From Bombiscardovia apis (GTDB lineage: Bacteria > Actinomycetota > Actinomycetes > Actinomycetales > Bifidobacteriaceae): a DNA stretch of 64,000 nt. Made by a program: the position numbers and the translations under genes. The stretch's first letter is position 1; each line of letters begins with the position of its first letter. The stretch spans positions 1-64,000 of the forward strand of contig NZ_AP026800.1 in the NCBI RefSeq assembly GCF_033095945.1, given 5' to 3'. Positions 49,813-56,935 of the stretch are shown here, piece after piece. Under the pieces are notes generated by a model that saw only the letters and a list, made by a program, of their open reading frames with translations, had not been told where the DNA came from and made no database searches.

Positions 49813-51912
49813 TTAGTTATTGAGTTTGTCTTGCCCCTTGCGGCAGATGGCAAACATAAGGGCAGCTGAGCCCGTTAAAGCAACTGCGAGAAGAGTAAAG
49901 ACTTGCACAAGTCCGTTTACGCCTGTGCGCGCTAATTCTTTCTGCTGACTGGTTGCTGCCCGAGGCCTTGATGATTGTTTAGTCTCGTGCTTGCTTGGAT
50001 CTGCAGTGAGTTTCTTATCGCTATTCGCTTCACTATCAGATGGAGCAGCCGAGTTTGCTGGGTTAGGTGCAGCCGGTGCAGCTGGGTCGGTTGGATCGGC
50101 TGGAGTAACTGTGGCAGCTGGGGTCTCAGCTTTCCAGATGGCGTACCAAACCACCGAATCTGCGCGGGTTAAGGAAATGGGTATAGGTTCGCCGGGCTGA
50201 TAAATTTTACCGGAGCCGTCAGCAGTAGCCGACCATCCGACGAACACATAGCCGATGCGTGTGAACGAGTTTGCTGGGAAAACTTGTAGCCCGCCCACGG
50301 TGGGAACTTCGATTGGCTCAACCGTACCAGTCGCATCGGCGCTGTTGGGGTAAAACACCTGTTCAACGGTTTCAACCACAGGAGAAGGCCCTGGGTTTGG
50401 AGCAGGGTTCGGTGTGGGGTTTGGAGCAGGGTTTGGAGTGGGGTTTGGAGTGGGTGTAGGTGTAGGTGTAGGTGTAGGCGTAGGCGTAGGGTTCGGACTA
50501 GGAACTGAAGCCGCTTGCCATTTCGCATACAGCGTCTGAGGCGTTTCTTGAGTCAGGAAGCGATCTCCGGGCTGATAGCTTATGCCGGTGCCGTTTGAAG
50601 TGGTATCCCAGCCAGCAAACACCTTCGCGTTGCTGGACTCAGTTGGGATTGACGATGGAATAAGAGCGCCATTCTGGTCAGGCCACAGCGCCTGTATTGA
50701 GTTAGGAACGCCGGTAATGGTTAAGCCGTTGCCGTTGCCGTCGAAATTCACAGAAGTTGAGCGCTGAATCGAATATGTGCCTGCCGCACCTGCCCGCGAG
50801 CGAGCAGCAAGTTCGTTATTGGCAGCCATGCCGGTCGACGAGGAGACCCACCATTGCGAGGCAATACCCGTATTATTGCCTTGGCGAGACCAGTGCCCAT
50901 TGCCACCAGGAACGGAAGGTGCAACAGAGGAGAATGCATCGTCGGTAAACTTAGCATTAGCTCCTAAAACGATAGTGCTCAGGCCTTGGGGGAACATGTT
51001 CGCCATTCTTGCAGGATTGACAGCGCTTGTGTTCCATCCGGATACATCTAAAGATTCGATATCTGTGCCGGAGAACATGCCTAGCATATTCGTTACCGCA
51101 GAGGTATTCCAGTTTGCTACATTAAGCTGGCTGACATGGCTGCCATTAAACAAGCCCGACATGGTAGTTACGCTGCGAGTGTTCCAACCAGTTACATTAA
51201 TGCTCGTTGCACCACTGTTATAAAACATATTTGACATTTGAGCGACGTTGGAAACATCCCAGCTAGAAAGATCCAATTGGGTTACGTTGGTGGTCGTGGC
51301 GAACGCACTATTCATATCAGTAACTCGGTTTGTGTCCCAGCCGGTTACATTGATAGAAGAGGCTGCAGCGGTTTGGAAAATGCCCTGCATAATAGTCACA
51401 TTGCCGGTATTCCATTGGTGCAAATCGAGGGCGTTAAATCCACTAAAAGCAAACATGTTGTACATGTTGGTGACGGCAGATGTATCAACCTGGTCAATGC
51501 CTTGGATAGTGGTAGCGTTGCTGAGATTCTCAAAAAGAGCGCTGGAGTTAGCTGCCAAATGGGTATTAGCTGGATCATCAAATACTACGGAAGTGATGTC
51601 AGCTGAATAATCGGCGTTACCTGCTGGGCCCCAAGGTGCACTAGCTCCAACAGAATCTGCCGTGGTGCCAGCACCGATGTGCAATGTGCAGGAGGTGTCT
51701 AGCGACCAAGAAGATGTTCCCCAAGCCTGCGTCGGAACTGCTGTGCATCCTGACTTAACTAAGCTGCCTGCATTTGCGGCCGGAGTTGAATTGGGTGAAG
51801 CGGTAAGAACCGCCGCAGTGAATAATGAAGCTGAAGCAAGGAGCACGCCAGATAACTGCAAGGCTCTTTTGCTCAAGCTGCGATGTTTTTTCGCAGTGAG
51901 TATTGTGTACAA
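49813..51912 (-). CDS. BspA-like surface protein with LARTG cell-wall anchor
   Basis: This 699-aa secreted protein has a signal peptide at about 1-47. Residues about 105-330 carry some seven DUF285/BspA-like leucine-rich repeats of the form WNTSAVTNMxxMF. Two InlB/Listeria-Bacteroides-type repeats follow (about 390-470 and 520-595, each with GWxxxxxGxGxxYQPGxxxxL), separated by a Pro-Thr/Asn-Pro-rich spacer (about 474-510). The C-terminus is LARTG (660-664), a hydrophobic helix and a basic end, fitting a sortase signal of LAxTG type. The start appears to be TTG at 51912 behind GGGGGAG. It probably has an adhesive role. Confidence 0.87.
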   Translation of the reverse strand: MYTILTAKKHRSLSKRALQLSGVLLASASLFTAAVLTASPNSTPAANAGSLVKSGCTAVPTQAWGTSSWSLDTSCTLHIGAGTTADSVGASAPWGPAGNADYSADITSVVFDDPANTHLAANSSALFENLSNATTIQGIDQVDTSAVTNMYNMFAFSGFNALDLHQWNTGNVTIMQGIFQTAAASSINVTGWDTNRVTDMNSAFATTTNVTQLDLSSWDVSNVAQMSNMFYNSGATSINVTGWNTRSVTTMSGLFNGSHVSQLNVANWNTSAVTNMLGMFSGTDIESLDVSGWNTSAVNPARMANMFPQGLSTIVLGANAKFTDDAFSSVAPSVPGGNGHWSRQGNNTGIASQWWVSSSTGMAANNELAARSRAGAAGTYSIQRSTSVNFDGNGNGLTITGVPNSIQALWPDQNGALIPSSIPTESSNAKVFAGWDTTSNGTGISYQPGDRFLTQETPQTLYAKWQAASVPSPNPTPTPTPTPTPTPTPNPTPNPAPNPTPNPAPNPGPSPVVETVEQVFYPNSADATGTVEPIEVPTVGGLQVFPANSFTRIGYVFVGWSATADGSGKIYQPGEPIPISLTRADSVVWYAIWKAETPAATVTPADPTDPAAPAAPNPANSAAPSDSEANSDKKLTADPSKHETKQSSRPRAATSQQKELARTGVNGLVQVFTLLAVALTGSAALMFAICRKGQDKLNN
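50396..50493. repeat. Short tandem repeats in the Pro-rich spacer of the BspA-like gene
   Basis: GGTGTA/GGCGTA hexamers (about 50457-50493) and a degenerate 12-bp GGTTTGGAGCAG-type unit (about 50396-50450) encode the PT and NP repeats. Both periods are multiples of 3, so length changes would keep the frame. Confidence 0.75.
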
Positions 51913-52387
51913 CTGTTTCTCCCCCAGTGTAGCGCGATACGGAAAACTCGCGTGTGTGGTTAAGCATAGTAAAGAAAATACTTACTCATCTTTACCGTTT
52001 GCTTTGTTGTCAACCATACCTTATCCCTAGTGTTTTCGCGGGGTAGAGCCGTGTCGTGCGCGCTTGAACAGATTCCTTGGTTCGATACTAAGAATTCGCG
52101 GGGAAGGTAGTTGTTGGAACACATCTCCTTCTTGATTTCGCGTGTTGTTGCTGTGTCGCGGCTGATTACCAGTCAATTCCCTAACTGCTCCCTAGGAGCA
52201 TGCGTTGAGTGGCTGCTCGTGGCGCGGAGTACCGCGATGCGGTGGAAACAAGCTGTTGGTCGGGGGAAAATGAGACACCTTGGCAGAAATGGGCCTAATC
52301 GGCTGTAATTCTCGAGTATTGTGTGAATCCGTAATTGTGCCTCTGAACATCTGTGAGGTTATCCAAACAGCGAAGTTGTGCATGTGA
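51913..52387. other. Intergenic region upstream of the BspA-like gene
   Basis: I see no supported gene in these 475 nt. The left end must hold the BspA-like gene promoter on the reverse strand. A forward open frame at 52111-52308 lacks a ribosome-binding site and any recognisable sequence. Confidence 0.5.
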
Positions 52388-52425
52388 AAAACAAAAAGGG
52401 CTCCCGGAAAACATCCGAAAACCCT
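52388..52425 (-). terminator. Terminator of the tRNA pair
   Basis: On the reverse strand a 12-bp stem with G-U pairs (52414-52425 with 52397-52408) is followed by TTTTTGTTTTT. Confidence 0.8.
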
Positions 52426-52430
52426 GCTTG

Positions 52431-52503
52431 TGGAGCTAGCCGGGTTCGAACCGGCGACCCTCTGCTTGCAAAGCAGATGCGCTACCAGCTGCGCCATAGC
52501 CCC
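52431..52503 (-). tRNA. tRNA-Ala (anticodon TGC)
   Basis: A 73-nt cloverleaf on the reverse strand. The acceptor is GGGGCTA/TAGCTCC, the anticodon stem-loop is ATCTGCTTTGCAAGCAGA with TGC, and the T-loop is GGTTCGAACCC-like. CCA is not encoded. It sits 12 nt downstream of tRNA-Ile in the same direction. Confidence 0.96.
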
Positions 52504-52515
52504 AAATGTACTGCG

Positions 52516-52589
52516 TGGGCCCGGGAGGACTTGAACCTCCGACCTCATCCTTATCAGGGATGCGCTCTAACCAGCTGAGCTACGGGCCC
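52516..52589 (-). tRNA. tRNA-Ile (anticodon GAT)
   Basis: A 74-nt cloverleaf on the reverse strand with acceptor GGGCCCG/CGGGCCC, D-arm GCTCAGCTGGTTAGAGC, anticodon GAT within CCCTGATAAGG, and T-arm GGAGGTTCAAGTCCTCC. CCA is not encoded. In many bacteria this Ile-Ala pair lies in the 16S-23S spacer; here it is a separate operon. Confidence 0.96.
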
Positions 52590-52752
52590 GTACCGCGTGA
52601 TAAGTAATCACACAACCAGTCAGATTACCAGATAGGCAGCAGAAGTCAACTCGCACGAGCTTTCCGAGTGTCTCGCCGTGTGGTATCGAATAGCGGTACT
52701 GGCGCAGCGGGCAGTATCCCTAGAAATCATAGGGTTGAGAGACAATAGAACA

Positions 52753-53406
52753 ATGCTGGTTTCTTGCGCTATTGCCCGCAAACGGGTCTCTTCTCAGGGC
52801 GAAGTTTCCCGCGAATGGCTGCAAGTGGGCTCTCAGCGGGTTTTACTCGTGCGCAAGCGTGTCAAAAACGTGTATTTGCGGGTGAAACCGCCGGACGGGC
52901 GCGTGGAAATTACTGCGCCGGTGAGGTTGTCTCAGGCGGAAATTCGCCGATTTATAAGTTCGCGGCAGGCTTGGATAGAACGCGCTCAAGACCGTATTGC
53001 CCGCTCTGCTCAGTCGCTTGGGCCAGGTTCTGCCGGGCCGCAGCCGGCGAATTTGGCCGAAGGGACTACTAGCGAGGAGCGCCTGCGCGAGGCGAAGCTG
53101 ATAATCGAGCAGCAACTGCCGGCCTTGCTTGATAAGTGGGTGCCAATTGTGGGACGGGGACCGAGCGCGATTAGTTTGCGGCGTATGACGACTCGGTGGG
53201 GGTCTTGCACGCCTGCAACCCGGCGTATTCGGCTCAATCTTGAGCTGGCCTGGCTCGATCCAAAGTTTTTGGAATACGTGCTGGTTCACGAGCTGACTCA
53301 CTTGCGAGCTTCGGGGCATGGAGCGCTGTTCCAAAGTTTGATGAGTTCCTACTTGCCGCAGTGGCGAATGTTGCGCAAAGAGCTCAATCAGCACATTATC
53401 GTCTGA
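52753..53406 (+). CDS. YgjP-like zinc metallopeptidase (DUF45)
   Basis: This 217-aa protein has the DUF45/YgjP core: VKNVYLRVKPPDGRVEITAP (about 37-56), RWGSC, then LVHELTHL with the HExxH zinc motif and a downstream GHGALFQ giving the third ligand. YgjP-type proteins are often encoded near restriction systems but are also solitary, as here. The substrate is unknown. The start is uncertain; ATG 52753 has a weak GAGAGA upstream, and a GTG at 52678 would add 25 residues without homology. Confidence 0.82.
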   Translation: MLVSCAIARKRVSSQGEVSREWLQVGSQRVLLVRKRVKNVYLRVKPPDGRVEITAPVRLSQAEIRRFISSRQAWIERAQDRIARSAQSLGPGSAGPQPANLAEGTTSEERLREAKLIIEQQLPALLDKWVPIVGRGPSAISLRRMTTRWGSCTPATRRIRLNLELAWLDPKFLEYVLVHELTHLRASGHGALFQSLMSSYLPQWRMLRKELNQHIIV

Positions 53407-53422
53407 CCAGTAAGCCACAATC

Positions 53423-53443
53423 GGTGGATAAAGGTGTGGATAA
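53423..53443. promoter_or_regulatory. Two DnaA boxes far from oriC
   Basis: TGTGGATAA at 53435-53443 is a perfect inverted DnaA box. GGTGGATAA at 53423-53431 has one mismatch and lies 12 bp away in the same orientation. Confidence 0.6.
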
Positions 53444-53523
53444 CTTCTATGCTAGTTCACATTATTGTGGCTATTGCTATGAGCGCAACCCTGCGCATGG
53501 TGCTCAGTAGCGCTCGCAACAGA

Positions 53524-53559
53524 AAAGAGCTAGCGCTCGGGGATGACCGCTAGCTCTTT
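53524..53559. terminator. Bidirectional terminator between ygjP-like and dps
   Basis: A perfect 12-bp stem (AAAGAGCTAGCG at 53524-53535 with 53548-53559) separates the convergent genes. Confidence 0.8.
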
Positions 53560-53601
53560 AAGAGGAAGAAGAGGAACGCTTATGCGCTCAAAATCTGGGA
53601 A

Positions 53602-54081
53602 TCAGATGAGGTGGCTGCGCATAAACCACTGGAAATGCTCTAGCTCCTGCACGTGATCCTGAATGATGTTGGAGGAGATGCCGTCGACTTCGTCAAGCTC
53701 CTTGATGGCCTCACGGTCGGCCTTGATGAACTCAGTGTAGTAGTCGTTCAGGGCCTTCAGATAGTCCAGAGCCTCTTGGCGACCAGCGATTTCGATGCCC
53801 TTCCAAGTGCGGTTCTTGATGATGTCGTCGGGGCGGCCGTCGGCTTGGCCACCCAAAGTAGCGATGCGCTCGGCAGTTTCGTCGGCCATAGCGAGCACGG
53901 AATCGACCTCAGGATCCATCATCTCGTGGATGCCGATAAAGTTCTTGCCCTTCATGTTCCAGTGAGCGTGCTTCAAGACGAGTGCGCACTCTTGCTCATT
54001 GCTCAAGCGGCTCTGCAAAATCTCAACTGCCTTTTCGCAGGCGGCCGCGTCTAGTCCGGGAACGGTGAATTCTAATGCCAT
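53602..54081 (-). CDS. dps: Dps-family ferritin-like DNA-protection protein
   Basis: This 159-aa protein folds as a four-helix bundle that forms 12-mers, oxidises Fe(II) with peroxide at subunit interfaces and may bind DNA. Expected ferroxidase residues are seen in LKHAHWNMKGKNFIGIHEM (H40, H52), D56 and the DETAER segment (D67, E71). It fits an anaerobe's need to limit Fenton chemistry. The N-terminal tail is not Lys-rich, so DNA binding is uncertain. AGGAG precedes the ATG. Confidence 0.93.
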   Translation of the reverse strand: MALEFTVPGLDAAACEKAVEILQSRLSNEQECALVLKHAHWNMKGKNFIGIHEMMDPEVDSVLAMADETAERIATLGGQADGRPDDIIKNRTWKGIEIAGRQEALDYLKALNDYYTEFIKADREAIKELDEVDGISSNIIQDHVQELEHFQWFMRSHLI

Positions 54082-54283
54082 GACTACTCCTTCGTCTGCT
54101 GTCTGCCGGATCGATTCCGGACTGGCTTTTTGGCCTGACAGCTGGTCGGTCGCTGAGCGACTTGGCCTACTTACAAGATTAGATGACTCGCGCTGGAAGT
54201 CAACTTAGCAAGTGTGAATCCGCATACTTTTTACTGAACGCGAGAATTCATGTTATGCGGGTAAAAGTGCTAAAATCCTTAAG

Positions 54284-55624
54284 TTACTCTGACGGGGAAT
54301 CCGCGGATTCTGCGTTGTCTTCGCTTTCCTCGCTGCCGCGTTTGCGCACTTCCAGTGTCTCGATGCGCCGGCCATCAACCTTCGTGACGACCATATCGTA
54401 GCCGTCGTCGGAATGGAGCACCTCGCCTACCTCGCCCAGCTTGCCGGTGTGAGCCAAGAAGTAGCCCGCCACCGTCTCGTAAGGCCCATCTTCCAGCTCG
54501 ATGCCGGTCATATCGGCGAAATCTTCAATGGTCATGCCGCCCTCGACAGTAGCGATGCCGTCTATAAACGCTTGTCTATCGGGCCTAGGGCCGCCCTTCT
54601 CGCTGGGCAAATCGTATTCGTCGCGAATGTCTCCTACCAGCTCTTCGGTCATGTCCTCAAGGGTGACGATGCCGTCCGTGCCGCCGTATTCATCGATTAC
54701 CACGGCCAAGTGAATGCCCCGCATGCGCAGCTTTTCAAGGCTGGGCAAAAGCTTCGAAGTGCCCGGAAGCGCAATGCCGGGGCGGGTCACGTCGGCTACA
54801 GTCTTGGCATTTGGGTCGCGCACGTCGAGCAGGTCGCGCACATGCACAAAGCCCAACACATCGTCGAAATCGCGGCCAGTCACCGGGTAGCGTGAATACG
54901 GCTCATTACGCACAAAGTCGGCGGCCTCCCGCAGTGTCATGTCGCCGCTAATGAAGACCACGTCGGCGCGGGGGCGCATCACCTCGGCTACGCTCGTTTC
55001 CGAAGCGTCGAATACGTCGCCCAAAATCATGCGCTCGTCTTTGCTGAGGTTGGTATTCGAGGAAACCAGCACGCGCAGCTCATCGTCGCTCACTTCGGTG
55101 TCGGTTTGCTGGGGGTCGAAGCCCAAAAGGCGCACCAAACCGTTCGTGTTCTTAGCAATCAGCCAAATGAGCGGCTTGCAGGCTTTGGAAAACGCGTCGA
55201 TAGCGGGCACCACGGCGCGGGCAATCTGCTCGGTGCGCTGCATGGCGATGCGCTTGGGCACTAGCTCCGAGATGATGATGGAGAAGTAGGAGATAATAAT
55301 GGTGAGCGCAATGGTGGTCAGGGTTGAGGCCAAGCTCGCGGGCACGCCCCAGGAGCGCACGATGGGGTCGACCGACGGTGCGATGGAGGAGGCGCCGAAT
55401 GAGGCCGAAAGGAAGCCGGAAACCGTTACGCCGATTTGCACGGTCGAGAGGAAGGTGTTGGGGTCGCGGGCCGTTTTCGCCACCCGAGCCCCGCGTGCGT
55501 CCTCCTGCTCCATCTGGTCAAGCTGGGAGCCGCGCAAAGAAACCAGCGCCAGCTCGGTGCCCGAAAAGACCGAGCCGATCAGAAGAAAAACAAAAACCAG
55601 CAAAATATTGAGCCATAACGCCAT
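54284..55624 (-). CDS. CNNM/CBS-domain/CorC-type membrane protein (HlyC/CorC family)
   Basis: This 446-aa protein has a DUF21/CNNM membrane domain (about 1-195, starting ILLVFVFLLIGSVFSGTELA), two CBS modules (about 210-335, with RYPVTGRDFDDVLGFVHVRD and the LAVVIDEYGGTDGIVT hallmark), and a CorC_HlyC domain (about 350-425). Family members transport or regulate Mg2+ and sometimes Co2+ or Na+; the name haemolysin is historical. The end is Glu/Ser-rich and acidic. The start ATG 55624 has a weak ribosome-binding site. Confidence 0.9.
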   Translation of the reverse strand: MALWLNILLVFVFLLIGSVFSGTELALVSLRGSQLDQMEQEDARGARVAKTARDPNTFLSTVQIGVTVSGFLSASFGASSIAPSVDPIVRSWGVPASLASTLTTIALTIIISYFSIIISELVPKRIAMQRTEQIARAVVPAIDAFSKACKPLIWLIAKNTNGLVRLLGFDPQQTDTEVSDDELRVLVSSNTNLSKDERMILGDVFDASETSVAEVMRPRADVVFISGDMTLREAADFVRNEPYSRYPVTGRDFDDVLGFVHVRDLLDVRDPNAKTVADVTRPGIALPGTSKLLPSLEKLRMRGIHLAVVIDEYGGTDGIVTLEDMTEELVGDIRDEYDLPSEKGGPRPDRQAFIDGIATVEGGMTIEDFADMTGIELEDGPYETVAGYFLAHTGKLGEVGEVLHSDDGYDMVVTKVDGRRIETLEVRKRGSEESEDNAESADSPSE

Positions 55625-55707
55625 ACCCCCAATTTACGCCACTTCCCCGATAACCTTCCGTCATCCGCGCAACCTCCCCTCTCGCTCCTCGATTCAGCGC
55701 GAATCCG

Positions 55708-55824
55708 TTAGTGGCCGAAAGTTCGCGATAAAAACCTGAGACCGCGAACTTTCGGCCGTTTTTGCTCCCAAAATGGCACTTTTTTGCGCTGGGAATGCTT
55801 CTATCGCGAACTTTCGGCCACTAA
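55708..55824. repeat. Dimeric 62-bp-period palindromic repeat, copy 2, with perfect 22-bp terminal inverted repeats
   Basis: The 117-bp element is bounded by perfect 22-bp inverted repeats (55708-55729 and 55803-55824), each containing GTGGCCGAAAGTTCGCG or its complement. An internal CGCGAACTTTCGGCCG lies at 55743-55758. The second unit (from about 55773) repeats the first at 62 bp. No transposase gene is near it. Confidence 0.88.
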
Positions 55825-55904
55825 GTTTGTGGACAACGGGTCACATTCGACCACATTGTTGTTTTGATGACCGATGGAACGAGTCTAGGGTTTACGCTCC
55901 TTAT

Positions 55905-56879
55905 ATGAAAAGTCATACACGCATAAACGCTCTTATTGCGCAATCTGAGCGTGAGCAGCGATGCTGTTTTGGCCGGAATAACGCTGACTACAAGGCTTTG
56001 AGGCGGCTCCGAGAGTTGGGGCAGCTCGTCTCTCCTTACAAAAACGTGTATGCAAGAGCTACTTATTGGCATCAGCTCGATCCTCGACAGCAGTCAGTGC
56101 ACCTAGCTCGGGCTCTTGGTAGAATGCACCCAAATTGGGTCTTTGCGAATATAACGGCGGCCTCGGTTTGGGGACTTGACTATTCGTGGACTCTTCACCG
56201 AAAGAATGACGTGTATGTAGCAGGGGTGGCGAAACGGGGCGCGAAGGGCGAACGAACCTGTGCGCAACTGCATTATGTAAGAATGGTGCGCGTGCAGGCC
56301 TGGCGAGTTCAGAACCTGAGAATAACGGGTTTATCGCGGACTTTGGTAGATTGCGCACTTACTTATCCGTTTGACCAAGTTTTGGCCATTTTTGATTCCG
56401 CGTTGCGGCAAGGTGCGGTGACTGTGCAGGATATACAGCGACAGTGCGCCGAAGTCCGTGCAAGTTGCGAACCAGTGCGAAAGCTACTGCGGTATGCGAA
56501 TGCGGGGAGTGAGAACGGGGGAGAGTCGGCTTGTAGGGCAGCCATTATTGAGGCGGGGTTTCAGCTGCCTCAGTTGCAGCGGGAGTTCCGCGATCCACTG
56601 GATGCAAATAAGCTGGCGCGGGTGGATTTTACTTGGTTTTTGGCGGATGGGCGCACGGTGGTGTTGGAGTTTGACGGCACGGCGAAGTATGTGAGCCCGG
56701 AGATGGCTGAGGGGCGCAACGTTCGGCAGGTGGTGGCGGAAGAGCGCGAGCGTGAAGGGCTGCTTCGCCGGGCAGGTGTTAGCGCTATCATCCGTATCAA
56801 CTACGAACAGCTGCGCCTGCGCACTCCGCTCATAGGCGCGCTCAACCAAGTCCGCATCCCCCGGCGCTTGGCCGAGTAG
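55905..56879 (+). CDS. DUF559 / AbiEi-like protein
   Basis: This 324-aa protein has an N-terminal part (about 1-200) like AbiEi-type antitoxin regulators (winged-helix, then ANITAASVWGL and LSRTLVDCA) and a C-terminal DUF559 region of Vsr-like nuclease fold: ARVDFTWF, VVLEFDGTAKY, then REREGLLRRAGVSAIIRI. This is a common solitary actinobacterial architecture; no AbiEii toxin gene follows. Nuclease activity is inferred from D and E-x-D positions only. I chose ATG 55905; the frame runs on to an ATG at 55773 inside the repeat element. Confidence 0.72.
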   Translation: MKSHTRINALIAQSEREQRCCFGRNNADYKALRRLRELGQLVSPYKNVYARATYWHQLDPRQQSVHLARALGRMHPNWVFANITAASVWGLDYSWTLHRKNDVYVAGVAKRGAKGERTCAQLHYVRMVRVQAWRVQNLRITGLSRTLVDCALTYPFDQVLAIFDSALRQGAVTVQDIQRQCAEVRASCEPVRKLLRYANAGSENGGESACRAAIIEAGFQLPQLQREFRDPLDANKLARVDFTWFLADGRTVVLEFDGTAKYVSPEMAEGRNVRQVVAEEREREGLLRRAGVSAIIRINYEQLRLRTPLIGALNQVRIPRRLAE

Positions 56880-56935
56880 GGCGGCTTCGTCGGGCGTGAG
56901 GCGGTGGGTCGGCGGCAGTTGTAAAGTGGAGGTGG

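Noticed and set aside
52192..52578. Open frames crossing the tRNA-Ala and tRNA-Ile genes
   Set aside because: These are the well-known false proteins produced by translating tRNA sequence.
55773..55904. Longer start of the DUF559-like gene within the repeat element
   Set aside because: The ATG belongs to the repeat unit, there is no ribosome-binding site, and the added residues show no homology.
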